A DNA stretch of 64,000 bases from Burkholderia cepacia (GTDB taxonomy: Bacteria > Pseudomonadota > Gammaproteobacteria > Burkholderiales > Burkholderiaceae). The translations under genes and the position numbers were made by a program. Numbering within the stretch: position 1 is the stretch's first letter; each line of letters starts with the position of its first letter. Of the stretch, positions 11,750 to 21,787 are shown one piece after another. The DNA lies in assembly GCF_001039005.1 (NCBI RefSeq), contig NZ_LDWR01000028.1, positions 1-64,000 of the forward strand, given 5' to 3'. The notes under the pieces are model-generated. The model had not been told where the DNA came from and made no database searches. It saw only the letters and a list, made by a program, of their open reading frames with translations.

Positions 11750-12364
11750 TCAGTCCTTCAGCGCGACGCGGATGCCGAGCGCGATGAAGGTCGCGCCGGC
11801 CAGCCGGTCAAGCCACACGCCGGCCTTCGGGCGGCGCTTCAGCCAGGCGCCGATCGCACCCGCGCCGACGCCGAACAGCGAAAAGATCGCGGCCGTCTGC
11901 AGCATGAACAGCGCGCCGAGCTCGAACATCTGCAGCGTCACGCCCTGCACGCCGTGCGGATCGACGAACTGCGGCAGGAACACGACGAAGAACAGCGTGA
12001 CCTTCGGGTTCATCAGGTTGCCGATCACGCTCTGCCGGAAGATCGTGCCGAGCGGCTGCGGCGGGCGCTCATGCGCATTCGCGAGGCCCTGGCTGCGCAG
12101 CGCCTTGATGCCGATCCACACGAGATACGCGGCGCCCGCGAGCTTCAGGATCTCGAACGCGACCGGCGACGAACGCAGCAACGCCGCGACGCCGAGCGCC
12201 GCGAGCGTCGTGTGGAACAGGATCCCGGCGCTGAAGCCGAGCGCGGCGACGAAGCCGGCCGCGCGGCCCTGCGAGATGCCGCGTGCGAGCACCTGCAGGT
12301 TGTCCGGACCCGGCGCGAACGTGATCGCGATCGACGTGGCGAGAAACAACATGAAGTTGGGCAT
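11750..12364 (-). CDS. LysE family translocator
   Basis: A 204-residue inner-membrane exporter of the LysE/RhtB family, which exports amino acids or related metabolites. Six hydrophobic segments are visible. The family motif TFAPGPDNL lies after the first helix (residues 15-23), and GNLMNPKVTLFF marks the middle. The start at 12364 is chosen because a GAGG box precedes it; an earlier in-frame ATG at 12403 would extend into the 3' end of apt. The gene lies 25 bases downstream of apt and five bases upstream of the NUDIX gene, so the set apt-lysE-NUDIX is likely one transcript. Confidence 0.9.
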   Translation of the reverse strand: MPNFMLFLATSIAITFAPGPDNLQVLARGISQGRAAGFVAALGFSAGILFHTTLAALGVAALLRSSPVAFEILKLAGAAYLVWIGIKALRSQGLANAHERPPQPLGTIFRQSVIGNLMNPKVTLFFVVFLPQFVDPHGVQGVTLQMFELGALFMLQTAAIFSLFGVGAGAIGAWLKRRPKAGVWLDRLAGATFIALGIRVALKD

Positions 12365-12389
12365 CGTGACCTCGCGGGTAAACCGGCGT

Positions 12390-12956
12390 TCAGTGGCCGG
12401 CAAATTCGGTGACGGTATAGACGGGCAGTCCCGCGTTGCGCAGCAGCGCCGAGCCGCCGAGATCGGGCAGGTCGATGATCGCCGCGCCTTCGACGACTTC
12501 CGCGCCGAGCCGCTGCAGCAGGTTGCGCCCCGCCATCATCGTGCCGCCCGTCGCGATCAGGTCGTCCATGATGATCACGCGGTCGCCGGGGCGGCACGCA
12601 TCTTCGTGGATCTCGACCGTCGCGCTGCCGTATTCGAGGTCGTACGACTCCGAACGCGTCTTGTACGGCAGCTTGCCGACCTTGCGGATCGGCACGAAGC
12701 CGACGCTCAGTTCGTACGCGACGATCGGCGCGATGATGAAGCCGCGCGCATCGAGGCCCGCGACGTAGTCGAGCTTCGCGTCGACATAACGTTCGACGAA
12801 CAGGTCGACGAGGATGCGCAGCGCCTTCGGGCTCTGCAGCAGCGTCGTGATGTCGCGGAACATCACGCCCGGCTGCGGCCAGTCGGGCACCGTGCGGATC
12901 TGGCTGTGAATGAAGGCGACCGGATCGAGCGGCGCGCCCGACGACGAATGCGGCAT
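12390..12956 (-). CDS. apt: adenine phosphoribosyltransferase
   Basis: Apt salvages adenine by joining it to PRPP to make AMP. The 188-residue product shows the PRPP-binding loop [13 protein letters not shown] (about residues 120-132) and the family opening [21 protein letters not shown]. The start at 12956 (MPHSSSG) is the natural one; thirteen further in-frame codons upstream fall in the terminator of the antiporter gene. The final residues TVTEFAGH match the usual end of the family. It is followed by a LysE exporter on the same strand. Confidence 0.96.
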   Translation of the reverse strand: MPHSSSGAPLDPVAFIHSQIRTVPDWPQPGVMFRDITTLLQSPKALRILVDLFVERYVDAKLDYVAGLDARGFIIAPIVAYELSVGFVPIRKVGKLPYKTRSESYDLEYGSATVEIHEDACRPGDRVIIMDDLIATGGTMMAGRNLLQRLGAEVVEGAAIIDLPDLGGSALLRNAGLPVYTVTEFAGH

Positions 12957-12967
12957 GAAACTCTCCG

Positions 12968-13000
12968 AAAAAAACGGTGCGCGAAGATCGGGCACCGTTT
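12968..13000 (-). terminator. terminator of the Kef-type antiporter gene
   Basis: Nine-base arms (12972-12980, 12992-13000) with an eleven-base loop, followed on the minus strand by a run of seven T residues. It separates the antiporter from apt. Confidence 0.8.
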
Positions 13001-13034
13001 CGAATAAATACGGGTCAGGTTATTGAATCGTGGC

Positions 13035-15041
13035 TCACGCGGCCGCGGCCGGCGGATCGCGCCGATGGCGCGACAGCCGCTCCTCCGCGAGCGCGAGCGC
13101 CTCGGGCAGCCCGCGCAGCACGACGATGTCGCTCGCGCGCAGCTTGGTCTGCGGGTCGGGTTCGACGCCGCGGATGCCGTGCCGGCGGATCGCCGTGACT
13201 TCCAGCCCGAGCGCATACAGCCCGAGCTCCTCCAGCGAACGCCCGACCGCGTCCGCGCGCGCATCGACCGGCACCGATTGTAGCCGCACCTGCTCGTGGT
13301 CGTCGTCGTCCGCGTCGTCCGCGCCGCGGAAATAGCCGCGCAGCAGGCTGTAGCGCTCGTCGCGCATCTCCTCGACGCGCCGCACGACCTTGCGCATCGG
13401 CACGCCGACCAGCACCAGCGTGTGCGACGCGAGCATCAGGCTGCCCTCGACGATCTCCGGAATCACCTCGGTCGCACCGGCCGCGAGCAGTTTCTCGAGA
13501 TCGGCATCGTCGACGGTACGCACGATCGCGGGCAGCGTCGGCTCGAGCTCGTGCACATGGTGCAGCACGCGCAGCGCGGACGGCGTGTTCGCATAGGTGA
13601 TCGCGACGGCCGCCGCGCGGTGGATACCGGCCGCGAGCAGCGACTCGCGGCGCGCCGCATCGCCGAACACGACCGATTCGCCGGCGGTCGCGGCCGCGCT
13701 CACGCGATCGGGGTCGAGGTCGAGCGCGACATACGAGATACCTTCCTGTTCGAGCATCCGCGCCAGGTTCTGGCCCGCGCGGCCGTAGCCGCAGATGATC
13801 ACGTGGCCGCGCTGCTTGAGGCTCTGCGTCGCGATCCGCGTCATCTGCAGCGACTGCTGCATCCATTCGGTCGAGGACAGCCGCATCACGATCCGGTCGG
13901 CGTTCTGGATCAGGAACGGCGCGGCGAGCATCGACAGCAGCATCGACGCGAGGATCGCCTGCAGCAACGTCGAATCGACGAGATGCCGGTCGAGGATCAG
14001 GTTCAGCAGCACGAAGCCGAACTCGCCGGCCTGCGCGAGCCCGATACCCGTGCGCATCGCGACGCCCGGCGTCGCGCCGAACAGCCGCGCGAGCCCCGTG
14101 ATCATCGTGGCCTTGAACAGCACCTGGCCGACGAAGAAGCCGAGCACGAGCAACGGATGCTCCCAGATCACGCGCGGGTCGAGCAGCATCCCGGTCGTCA
14201 CGAAGAACAGGCCGAGCAGCACGTCGCGGAACGGCTTGATGTCCTCCTCCACCTGATGCCGGAACGGCGTCTCGGAAATCAGCATCCCCGCGATGAACGC
14301 GCCGAGCGCGAGCGACAGGCCGAACTTGTCGGTGATGAACGCGGCGCCGAGCGTGACGAGCAGCAGGTTCAGCACGAACAGCTCCTGCGAGCGGCGCCGC
14401 GCGACGACGTTGAGCCAGCGCGTCATGAAGCGCTGCCCGATGACCAGCAGCAGCGTGAGCGCGATCACGATCTTCACGGCCGCAAAGCCGAGCGTCAGCG
14501 CGAGATCCTTCGACGATTCGGCGCCGAACGCGGCGATCACGATCAGCAGCGGCACTACTGCGAGATCCTGGAACAGCAGCACGCCGAAGATGTTGCGGCC
14601 GTGCTCGGTCTCGATCTCGAGCCGCTCGGCGAGCATTTTCGACACGATCGCCGTCGACGACATCGCGAGCGCGCCGCCGAGCGCGATGCTGCCCTGCCAC
14701 GTGATGTGTACCCAGCGCTCGAACAGCGCGCCGAGCGCGAGTGCGAGCACCAGCGTCGCGACCACCTGCAGCAGCCCGAGCCCGAACACGAGCCGCTGCA
14801 TCGACCTCAGCTTCGCAAGGGAGAATTCGAGGCCGATCGAGAACATCAGGAACACGACGCCGAATTCCGCGAGATGCTCGGCACGTTCGAGATCCGCCGC
14901 GATCCCGAGCGCATGCGGGCCGACCAGGATGCCGACGGTCAGGTAGCCGAGCATCGGCGGGAGGTTCAGCGAACGGAACACGACGACGCCCACCACTGAA
15001 GCCAGCAGCAGCATGAGCGTCATTTCGAGCGGGGAAATCAC
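13035..15041 (-). CDS. CPA2 monovalent cation:proton antiporter, Kef type
   Basis: A 668-residue inner-membrane protein. Residues up to about 390 form a Na_H_Exchanger domain with a dozen hydrophobic helices (FGVVFLMFSIGLEFSL and GFVLLNLILDRH visible). Then comes an RCK/TrkA-N domain starting HVIICGYGRAGQNLARML with the NAD-binding GxGxxG, and a TrkA-C domain. This order is that of glutathione-gated K+ efflux systems and their relatives, which protect against electrophiles and acidify the cytoplasm. A GTG start at 15041 is preferred because of a GAGGA box twelve bases upstream; an ATG at 15023 is the alternative. It is divergent from kdsD, with a 126-base shared promoter gap. Confidence 0.88.
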   Translation of the reverse strand: MISPLEMTLMLLLASVVGVVVFRSLNLPPMLGYLTVGILVGPHALGIAADLERAEHLAEFGVVFLMFSIGLEFSLAKLRSMQRLVFGLGLLQVVATLVLALALGALFERWVHITWQGSIALGGALAMSSTAIVSKMLAERLEIETEHGRNIFGVLLFQDLAVVPLLIVIAAFGAESSKDLALTLGFAAVKIVIALTLLLVIGQRFMTRWLNVVARRRSQELFVLNLLLVTLGAAFITDKFGLSLALGAFIAGMLISETPFRHQVEEDIKPFRDVLLGLFFVTTGMLLDPRVIWEHPLLVLGFFVGQVLFKATMITGLARLFGATPGVAMRTGIGLAQAGEFGFVLLNLILDRHLVDSTLLQAILASMLLSMLAAPFLIQNADRIVMRLSSTEWMQQSLQMTRIATQSLKQRGHVIICGYGRAGQNLARMLEQEGISYVALDLDPDRVSAAATAGESVVFGDAARRESLLAAGIHRAAAVAITYANTPSALRVLHHVHELEPTLPAIVRTVDDADLEKLLAAGATEVIPEIVEGSLMLASHTLVLVGVPMRKVVRRVEEMRDERYSLLRGYFRGADDADDDDHEQVRLQSVPVDARADAVGRSLEELGLYALGLEVTAIRRHGIRGVEPDPQTKLRASDIVVLRGLPEALALAEERLSRHRRDPPAAAA

Positions 15042-15152
15042 GGGCAAAGCGTCCTCGTTCGTCGGGGCCACCGCAAAGCGGGCACGGTGGCGTAGCGTGG
15101 GATAGGCGACTTCAGACGAGTCCGAAGGCCCGGCGCGGCGAACAAACGCCTT

Positions 15153-15161
15153 TGCTATACT
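15153..15161 (+). promoter_or_regulatory. extended -10 promoter of kdsD
   Basis: TGCTATACT is an extended -10 element with no good -35 box. The expected start of transcription falls at or within a base of the kdsD ATG at 15168, and there is no ribosome binding site, so a leaderless message is likely. Confidence 0.55.
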
Positions 15162-15167
15162 CCGCGC

Positions 15168-16151
15168 ATGATAGCGAAAATCAATGACAACCGCGCGCTC
15201 GCGCTCGCCCGCGACGTGCTCGACATCGAGGCGGACGCCGTGCGCGCGCTGCGCGACCAGCTCGACGGCGACTTCGTCCAGGCCGTCGCGCTGCTGCTCG
15301 GCTGCCGCGGCCGCGTGGTGGTTTCCGGAATCGGCAAATCGGGGCATATCGCCCGCAAGATCGCAGCAACGCTGGCGAGCACCGGCACGCCGGCCTTCTT
15401 CGTCCATCCCGCCGAGGCCAGCCACGGCGACCTCGGGATGGTCACCTCCGACGACGTCTTCATCGGCATCTCGTACTCCGGCGAATCGGAAGAACTCGTC
15501 GCGATCCTGCCGCTCGTCAAGCGGATCGGCGCGAAGCTGATCGCGATCACGGGCCGCGCGGAATCGAGCCTCGGCACGCTCGCCGACGTGAACCTGAACG
15601 CCGCGGTGTCGAAGGAAGCGTGCCCGCTGAACCTCGCGCCCACCGCGAGCACGACCGCCGCGCTCGCGCTCGGCGACGCGCTCGCCGTCGCGGTGCTCGA
15701 CGCGCGCGGCTTCGGTTCGGAAGACTTCGCGCGCTCGCACCCGGGCGGTGCGCTCGGCCGGCGCCTGCTCACCTACGTGCGCGACGTGATGCGCTCGGGC
15801 GACGACGTCCCGTCCATCGGGCTCGACGCGACGCTGTCGGATGCGCTGTTCCAGATCACCGCGAAGCGCCTGGGCATGACGGCCGTGGTCGACGCCGACG
15901 GCAAGGTCGTCGGCATCTTCACCGACGGCGACCTGCGCCGCGTGCTCGCGCGCGACGGCGACTTCCGCACGCTGCCGATCGCCGACGTGATGACGCACAA
16001 CCCGCGCACGATCGCGCCGGACCACCTGGCAGTCGAGGCCGTGGAACTGATGGAGCGCCACCGGATCAACCAGATGCTGGTCGTCGATGCCGACGGCGCG
16101 CTGATCGGTGCGCTGAACATGCACGACCTGTTTTCGAAGAAGGTGATCTGA
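15168..16151 (+). CDS. kdsD: arabinose-5-phosphate isomerase
   Basis: KdsD converts ribulose 5-phosphate to arabinose 5-phosphate, the first step of Kdo synthesis for lipopolysaccharide. The 327-residue protein has an N-terminal SIS domain (about residues 35-165, with VVVSGIGKSGHIARK and GISYSGESEE) and two C-terminal CBS domains (about 200-327, ending LIGALNMHDLFSKKVI). Its ATG overlaps nothing upstream and lacks a Shine-Dalgarno sequence. The stop codon overlaps the ATG of kdsC by one base (TGATG), so the two are translationally coupled. It opens the plus-strand LPS cluster kdsD-kdsC-lptC-lptA-lptB. Confidence 0.96.
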   Translation: MIAKINDNRALALARDVLDIEADAVRALRDQLDGDFVQAVALLLGCRGRVVVSGIGKSGHIARKIAATLASTGTPAFFVHPAEASHGDLGMVTSDDVFIGISYSGESEELVAILPLVKRIGAKLIAITGRAESSLGTLADVNLNAAVSKEACPLNLAPTASTTAALALGDALAVAVLDARGFGSEDFARSHPGGALGRRLLTYVRDVMRSGDDVPSIGLDATLSDALFQITAKRLGMTAVVDADGKVVGIFTDGDLRRVLARDGDFRTLPIADVMTHNPRTIAPDHLAVEAVELMERHRINQMLVVDADGALIGALNMHDLFSKKVI

Positions 16152-16687
16152 TGAGCGCAGCGTTGACTGCGGCCGAGCGCGCGAGCCGCGTGAAGCTGAT
16201 GATTTTCGACGTCGACGGCGTACTGACCGACGGCGGCCTGCTGTTTACCGCCGCCGGCGATGCGATGAAGTCGTTCAACTCGCTCGACGGCCACGGCGTG
16301 AAGCTGCTCGGCGAAGCCGGCATCGCGACCGCGATCATCACGGGCCGCCGCTCGGAAATCGTCGCGGCGCGCGCGAAGGAAATGAAGATCGCGCACCTGT
16401 TCCAGGGCGTCGAGAACAAACTCACCGTGTTCGCCGACCTGATCGCGTCGCTCGGCCTCACCGCCGACGCATGCGGCTACATGGGCGACGACTGGCCCGA
16501 CCTGCCCGTGATGCTGCGCTGCGGCTTCGCGACCGCGCCCGCCAACGCGCACCCCGAGGTGATCGCCCGCGCGCACTGGGTGGCCGAGGCCCGTGGCGGC
16601 CAGGGCGCCGTGCGCGAAGTCTGCGACGCGATCCTGCGCGCGCAGCGCCGCTACGACGCGCTGCTCGCGGCCGCCTGCGGAGCCTGA
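16151..16687 (+). CDS. kdsC: 3-deoxy-D-manno-octulosonate 8-phosphate phosphatase
   Basis: KdsC dephosphorylates Kdo 8-phosphate to free Kdo. It is a small HAD-superfamily phosphatase of 178 residues with no cap domain. Motif I is FDVDGVLTDG (near residue 19), motif II lies in AIITGRRS, and the motif IV region is GYMGDDWPDLPVM. Length and motifs are those of the YrbI/KdsC family. The ATG overlaps the kdsD stop by one base, and lptC starts three bases after its stop, so the gene is in the middle of a tightly packed operon. Confidence 0.96.
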   Translation: MSAALTAAERASRVKLMIFDVDGVLTDGGLLFTAAGDAMKSFNSLDGHGVKLLGEAGIATAIITGRRSEIVAARAKEMKIAHLFQGVENKLTVFADLIASLGLTADACGYMGDDWPDLPVMLRCGFATAPANAHPEVIARAHWVAEARGGQGAVREVCDAILRAQRRYDALLAAACGA

Positions 16688-16690
16688 CGG

Positions 16691-17305
16691 ATGAATACGC
16701 ATTTCCGCTGGACCCAGCTGCTGCCGCTCGCCGCGGTCGCCGCGCTCGCGGGCATCACCTGGTGGCTGCTGCAGGCCACGCTGCCGCCGCCCGGCGAGGG
16801 CATCGTGCAGCCGAAGCGCCACACGCCCGATTATTTCGCGGACAACTTCTCGGTCACCGAGCTCGACCAGTCCGGCACGACCCAGTACCGGCTGACGGCC
16901 GTGAACCTGACCCATTACGAAGACACCGAAAACAGCGACCTGATCGATCCGGCCATGCGCGCGTTCCAGCCCGGCAAGCCGGTCGTGACGACCACCGCGA
17001 AGCGCGGCACCGTCAACGGCGACGTGTCGATCGTCGACTTGTACGACAACGCGCGCATCCTGCGCGCGGCCGGCGGCGGCGATCCGCAGATGCAGGCCGA
17101 TTCCCAGCATTTCCGGATCTTCGTCAATGACGATGTGATCCAGACCGAAAAGCCGGTTAAACTTCAGCGCGGCCTGTCGCTCGTCAACGCGACCGACGGC
17201 ATGAAGTACAACAACGTCACCCGGGTCATCGAGCTTTACGGCAACGTGCGCGGCACGATCGCCGCGGCGGACACGTCCGGCGGCTCGAAAGGTCAACCCA
17301 AGTGA
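16691..17305 (+). CDS. lptC: LPS export ABC transporter periplasmic protein LptC
   Basis: LptC is the bitopic inner-membrane protein that takes lipopolysaccharide from LptB2FG and hands it to LptA. The 204-residue product has one N-terminal membrane anchor (about residues 9-28) and a periplasmic OstA-like beta domain containing repeated short strands (TQYRLTAVNLTHYEDTE and NATDGMKYNNVTRVIELYGNVRG). It starts three bases after kdsC and its stop overlaps the next gene's GTG. Sequence conservation in this family is low, so the call also rests on position between kdsC and lptA. Confidence 0.93.
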   Translation: MNTHFRWTQLLPLAAVAALAGITWWLLQATLPPPGEGIVQPKRHTPDYFADNFSVTELDQSGTTQYRLTAVNLTHYEDTENSDLIDPAMRAFQPGKPVVTTTAKRGTVNGDVSIVDLYDNARILRAAGGGDPQMQADSQHFRIFVNDDVIQTEKPVKLQRGLSLVNATDGMKYNNVTRVIELYGNVRGTIAAADTSGGSKGQPK

Positions 17306-17991
17306 CGCATCCCTCACGTGACTGCATGAACGAACCGTTCCCTCGACAGAATTCCGGCGGCGCTGCGCGCGCCGTCCGCGCCGCGCTTGCCGCGACGCTC
17401 GTGGCGCTCCCGCTGATCGGGCTGGCGCCGCTCGCCCATGCCGAGAAGGCCGACCAGAGCAAGCCGATCAACGTCGAGGCCGACAACCTGACCTACGACG
17501 ACCTGAAGCAGGTCACGGTCGCGACCGGCAACGTCGTGATCACGAAGGGCACGATCATCATCAAGGGTGATCGCGTCGAAGTGCGCCAGGACCCGGAAGG
17601 CTATCAGTACGCCACGTCGTTCGGCAGCAGCAAGAAGCACGCGACGTTCCGCCAGAAGCGCGAAGGCCTCGACGAATACATCGACGGCGACGCCGAGCGC
17701 ATCGACTACGACGGCAAGCAGGACCTGACCACGCTGACGACCGCCGCGACCGTGCGCCGCCTGCAGGGCACATCGACCATCGCCGATACCGTGCACGGCA
17801 GCGTGGTCACGTATGACGGCCAGCGCGACTTCTACACCGCCAAGGGCGGCAAGGACGTCGCCGCGCCGGGCAACCCGAACGGCCGCGTGCGCGCGATGCT
17901 GTCGCCGAAGAACGGCGGCCCCGCTCCGCTGAACGGCGCGCCGGCGAAGCTGTCGCCGTCGACCACCATCCAGGGAGCGCCGGGCCAATGA
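17302..17991 (+). CDS. lptA: LPS transport periplasmic protein LptA
   Basis: LptA forms the periplasmic bridge that carries LPS to the outer membrane. The 229-residue precursor has a signal peptide ending in LAPLAHA and an OstA domain (about residues 55-185) opening with [24 protein letters not shown] Pro/Ala-rich tail follows. The GTG at 17302 overlaps the lptC stop (GTGA) and has an AAAGGT box eight bases before it; an ATG at 17326 would give a shorter n-region and is a fair alternative. The stop overlaps the lptB start (ATGA). Confidence 0.94.
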   Translation: MTHPSRDCMNEPFPRQNSGGAARAVRAALAATLVALPLIGLAPLAHAEKADQSKPINVEADNLTYDDLKQVTVATGNVVITKGTIIIKGDRVEVRQDPEGYQYATSFGSSKKHATFRQKREGLDEYIDGDAERIDYDGKQDLTTLTTAATVRRLQGTSTIADTVHGSVVTYDGQRDFYTAKGGKDVAAPGNPNGRVRAMLSPKNGGPAPLNGAPAKLSPSTTIQGAPGQ

Positions 17992-18764
17992 ACGCGCTAC
18001 CGAACCGCCAGCCGGCCGGCACCACGAGCTCGCTCGTCGTCCGCAACCTGAAGAAGCGCTACGGCTCGCGCACGGTCGTCAAGGACGTGTCGCTCGACGT
18101 GAAGAGCGGCGAAGTCGTCGGCCTGCTCGGCCCGAACGGCGCCGGCAAGACCACGTCGTTCTACATGATCGTCGGCCTCGTGCCGCTCGACGCGGGCGAG
18201 ATCTCGCTGAACGGCAGCTCGATCAGCCTGCTGCCGATCCACAAGCGCGCGTCGCTCGGCCTGTCGTACCTGCCGCAGGAAGCGTCCGTGTTCCGCAAGC
18301 TGACCGTCGAGGAAAACATCCGCGCGGTGCTCGAGCTGCAGTTCGGCGAAGACGGCAAGCGGCTGTCGAAGGACGCGATCGCGGCGCGCACCGAAGCGCT
18401 GCTCGACGAGCTGCAGATCGGCCACCTGCGCGAGAACCCCGCGCTGTCGCTGTCGGGCGGCGAACGACGCCGTGTCGAAATCGCGCGCGCGCTCGCGACC
18501 AACCCGAGCTTCATCCTGCTCGACGAACCGTTCGCCGGCGTCGACCCGATCGCGGTGCTCGAGATCCAGAAGATCGTCAAGTTCCTGAAGCAGCGCAACA
18601 TCGGCGTGCTGATTACCGATCACAACGTCCGCGAAACGCTCGGCATCTGCGACCACGCGTACATCATCAGCGACGGCTCGGTGCTCGCCGCCGGCGCGCC
18701 GAGCGATATCATCGAAAACGAAAGCGTACGCCGCGTGTACCTCGGCGAACACTTCCGCATGTAA
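17988..18764 (+). CDS. lptB: LPS export ABC transporter ATP-binding protein LptB
   Basis: LptB is the ATPase that powers extraction of LPS from the inner membrane with LptF and LptG. The 258-residue product has Walker A GPNGAGKT (residues 48-55), the Q-loop [12 protein letters not shown], the signature [15 protein letters not shown] and Walker [14 protein letters not shown]. LptF and LptG are not in this window. It is the last gene of the LPS run and is followed after 160 bases by rpoN, the usual order in proteobacteria. Confidence 0.97.
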   Translation: MNALPNRQPAGTTSSLVVRNLKKRYGSRTVVKDVSLDVKSGEVVGLLGPNGAGKTTSFYMIVGLVPLDAGEISLNGSSISLLPIHKRASLGLSYLPQEASVFRKLTVEENIRAVLELQFGEDGKRLSKDAIAARTEALLDELQIGHLRENPALSLSGGERRRVEIARALATNPSFILLDEPFAGVDPIAVLEIQKIVKFLKQRNIGVLITDHNVRETLGICDHAYIISDGSVLAAGAPSDIIENESVRRVYLGEHFRM

Positions 18765-18924
18765 CTCCCTCCTCGTGGCTGGCTGCACCCCGCCCGGCAT
18801 CGCCGCGCGGGGCCGTGCCCCGCTTCGCGGCCATGCCCGCGACCGGGCGGCGCGCCGCGCGTAATCGCGGATGGCTCAACGCGCCTGGGTCGTGGCACAC
18901 TGCCGGTATGACTCCCTCCTCGCC

Positions 18925-20430
18925 ATGAAAGCCAGCCTTCAACTCCGCCTGTCGCAACATCTGGCGCTGACGCCCCAGCTACAGCAGTCGATCCGGCTCC
19001 TGCAGTTGTCGACGCTCGAATTGCAGCAGGAAGTCGCGATGGCCGTCGCGCAGAACCCGCTCCTCGAGAGCGACGACGAATGGATCGCGAGCCCGCTGCG
19101 CGTTGCATCGGACGGATCGCTGATCGCGCAGACGCCCCCCGCGCAGAACACCGAGTCGACCGCGGCGAACGGCACCAGCCAGTCGGGCGATCGTGCTGAG
19201 CGCGACGAACCGGCCGGCGCGGACGAATACGAGGGTTACGGGTCCGGCGACGGCAACGACGGCCCGCAATGGAATCTCGACGAATTCGGCCGTTCGAGCG
19301 GCGCATCCGACGACGACGACCTCCCGCCGCTGCAGGTGCAGGAAGCCGCGACGTCGCTGCGCGACCACCTGTCAGCGCAGTTGCGCGTCACGCAGGCCGG
19401 CCCGCGCGATCGCGCACTCGTGATGTTCCTGATCGAATCGCTCGATGACGACGGCTACCTGACCGCCACGCTCGACGAAGTGCTCGCCGACCTGCCGTCC
19501 GAGCTGGAGATCGACTGCGACGAACTGAACGCGGCACTCGCGCTGCTGCACAGCTTCGACCCGGCCGGGGTCGGCGCCCGCTCGGCCTCCGAATGCCTGA
19601 AGCTGCAGTTGCTGCGCCTCGATCCGTCCCCGACGCGCACGCTCGCGCTCGAGATCGTGTCGCAGCATCTGGAACTGCTCGCCGCACGCGACTTCACACG
19701 GTTGCGCAAGCACCTGAAGGCGAGCGACGACGCGCTGCGCGACGCGCATGCGCTGATCCGCTCGCTGGAGCCGTTCCCCGGCGCCGCGTACGGCAAGGCC
19801 GAGGCCGACTACGTCGTGCCCGACATCATGGTGAAGAAGGCCGGCCAGGGATGGCTCGCGGAACTCAATCCGGAGGTCGTGCCGCGCCTGCGGATCAACA
19901 ACCTCTACGCGAACATCCTGCGCAACAGCCGCGGCGATCCGTCGGCCGGTTCGCTGAAGCAGCAACTCCAGGAAGCACGCTGGCTGATCAAAAACATCCA
20001 GCAGCGTTTCGACACGATCCTGCGTGTCGCGCAGGCTATTGTCGAGCGTCAGAAGAATTTCTTTGCGCACGGTGAAATTGCCATGCGCCCCTTGGTTTTG
20101 CGGGAAATAGCTGATACGCTGGGCCTACACGAGTCGACTGTCAGCCGTGTGACAACCGGGAAGTACATGCTGACCCCGTTCGGGACGCTTGAATTTAAGT
20201 ACTTCTTCGGATCTCACGTTTCGACCGACACTGGTGGCGCCGCCTCGTCGACCGCCATCCGAGCCCTCATCAAGCAACTGATAGGAGCTGAAGACCCAAA
20301 ATCGCCACTTTCGGATAGCCGCATTGCCGAGCTGCTGGCAGAACAGGGTTTCGTGGTCGCGCGCCGCACGGTTGCGAAATATCGCGAAGCCCTCAAGATC
20401 CCGGCAGTGAATCTGCGAAAGTCTCTTTAG
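18925..20430 (+). CDS. rpoN: RNA polymerase sigma-54 factor
   Basis: Sigma-54 directs RNA polymerase to -24/-12 promoters and depends on AAA+ activators. The 501-residue product shows the Gln/Leu-rich activator-interacting region I (residues 1-45, [20 protein letters not shown] onward), an acidic variable region II (about 60-150), the core-binding domain, the HTH near [17 protein letters not shown] and the RpoN box [10 protein letters not shown] (479-488). The ATG at 18925 matches the invariant N-terminus. In beta-proteobacteria it precedes hpf and ptsN, as here. Confidence 0.98.
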   Translation: MKASLQLRLSQHLALTPQLQQSIRLLQLSTLELQQEVAMAVAQNPLLESDDEWIASPLRVASDGSLIAQTPPAQNTESTAANGTSQSGDRAERDEPAGADEYEGYGSGDGNDGPQWNLDEFGRSSGASDDDDLPPLQVQEAATSLRDHLSAQLRVTQAGPRDRALVMFLIESLDDDGYLTATLDEVLADLPSELEIDCDELNAALALLHSFDPAGVGARSASECLKLQLLRLDPSPTRTLALEIVSQHLELLAARDFTRLRKHLKASDDALRDAHALIRSLEPFPGAAYGKAEADYVVPDIMVKKAGQGWLAELNPEVVPRLRINNLYANILRNSRGDPSAGSLKQQLQEARWLIKNIQQRFDTILRVAQAIVERQKNFFAHGEIAMRPLVLREIADTLGLHESTVSRVTTGKYMLTPFGTLEFKYFFGSHVSTDTGGAASSTAIRALIKQLIGAEDPKSPLSDSRIAELLAEQGFVVARRTVAKYREALKIPAVNLRKSL

Positions 20431-20588
20431 GCCTGCTGCCTGCCCGGCGGCAGGCGTGTTCCGGCCACCGCGCACACGGGGAACAAGCCGGGCGACCTGT
20501 CCGCGATACGCCGCTTCGTGCGGTAAGGGCAAGTCGACCGGAGCGCCGCCTCGATGCGGCCGGGTGGTCACTCGCTTGGAGAAGCACT

Positions 20589-20948
20589 ATGAACCTGAAG
20601 ATCAGTGGACATCATCTCGAAGTCACGCCTGCAATTCGCGAGTACGTCATCACCAAGCTGGACAGGGTGCTACGGCATAGCGATCAGGTGATCGATGGCA
20701 CTGTGATCCTCTCGGTCGACAATCACAAGGAAAAGGACAAGCAGCAGCGCGCGGAAATCAACCTGCACCTGAAGGGCAAGGACATCTTCGTCGAAAGCGC
20801 GAACGGCAATCTGTACGCGGCGATCGATCTGCTGATCGACAAGCTGGATCGCCAGGTCGTCAAGCACATGGAGCGCCTGCAAACGCACGCGCACGACCCG
20901 ATCAAGCTTCAGCCGTCGATCGACCAGATCGAACTGCCGCCGCAGTAA
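20589..20948 (+). CDS. hpf: ribosome hibernation promoting factor
   Basis: A 119-residue short-form Hpf/YfiA protein that binds the 30S subunit in stationary phase and promotes 100S ribosome dimers. The sequence opens [20 protein letters not shown] and has the two alpha helices and four strands of the family ([30 protein letters not shown]). A GGAG box is correctly spaced. It follows rpoN after 158 bases and is closed by a strong terminator. Confidence 0.96.
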   Translation: MNLKISGHHLEVTPAIREYVITKLDRVLRHSDQVIDGTVILSVDNHKEKDKQQRAEINLHLKGKDIFVESANGNLYAAIDLLIDKLDRQVVKHMERLQTHAHDPIKLQPSIDQIELPPQ

Positions 20949-20969
20949 CCGACACAGCAACACGCACGC

Positions 20970-20995
20970 CGCCCGGTTCGCCGGGCGTTTTTTTT
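20970..20995 (+). terminator. intrinsic terminator after hpf
   Basis: A seven-base GC stem (20970-20976 with 20981-20987) capped by a TTCG tetraloop and followed by eight T residues. Confidence 0.9.
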
Positions 20996-21202
20996 GCGAC
21001 TCCGCGCCCGTGGTGCGACCGGTCCGTCCATGCTGCGCCACGCACGCGGCTGTGCTCTATAATGTTCCGGTTATCGCCGGGGGGCGTTGGGTGCGGTAGC
21101 TGCGTTGCAGGTTGCCGATGCCAAATGCCTTGATATCGCCTGAACATGGAAAATCAGTCTGCCGCCGCAAGGAGACCCCAGGCCGCCCAATCGCCTGCCA
21201 AC

Positions 21203-21658
21203 ATGAATCGCCTAGCCAAAATCCTGCCCATAGAGAACGTCGTCATCGACCTCTCAGTCACCAGCAAGAAACGCGTCTTCGAACAAGCCGGGCTGATGTT
21301 CGAGAATCAGAACGGCGTCGCCCGCAGCACCGTCACGGACAACTTGTTCGCGCGCGAGCGCCTCGGCTCGACCGGGCTCGGCGAAGGCGTCGCGATTCCG
21401 CACGGGCGCATCAAGGGTCTCAAGCACCCGCTCGCCGCGTTCGTGCGGCTCGCCGACGCGATCCCGTTCGAAGCGCCCGACGGCCAGCCGGTTGGCCTCC
21501 TGATTTTCCTGCTCGTCCCCGAGCAAGCCACCCAGCAGCACCTCGAAATCCTGTCGGAAATCGCGCAACTGCTGTCCGATCGCGACGCGCGCGAGCGTCT
21601 GCACAACGAAACGGACATCGCCGAGTTGCATCGCCTGCTCACTCAGTGGCAACCTTGA
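21203..21658 (+). CDS. ptsN: PTS system IIA component, nitrogen regulatory (EIIA-Ntr)
   Basis: PtsN is the terminal phosphoacceptor of the nitrogen PTS and regulates potassium transport, phosphate and nitrogen responses by binding partner proteins. The 151-residue product has the EIIA-fructose/mannitol-type fold; the phosphorylated His lies in GEGVAIPHGR. The start at 21203 gives MNRLAKILP, the common N-terminus of the family. An in-frame ATG at 21146 is possible, and an AAGGAG stretch near 21168 is ill-placed for either. It is followed by hprK and rapZ. Confidence 0.93.
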   Translation: MNRLAKILPIENVVIDLSVTSKKRVFEQAGLMFENQNGVARSTVTDNLFARERLGSTGLGEGVAIPHGRIKGLKHPLAAFVRLADAIPFEAPDGQPVGLLIFLLVPEQATQQHLEILSEIAQLLSDRDARERLHNETDIAELHRLLTQWQP

Positions 21659-21787
21659 GTTGATCCGGGCGGAATATTTTCCCGTACGAGGCGGCACGCG
21701 CCGCCGTCCAGGGCCGCCCGGTGCCGGCCCGGCATGGCGACGTCCGTCGCCGCGCGCATGCGCCGGCCCATTGGAGTGACGAAAGTC

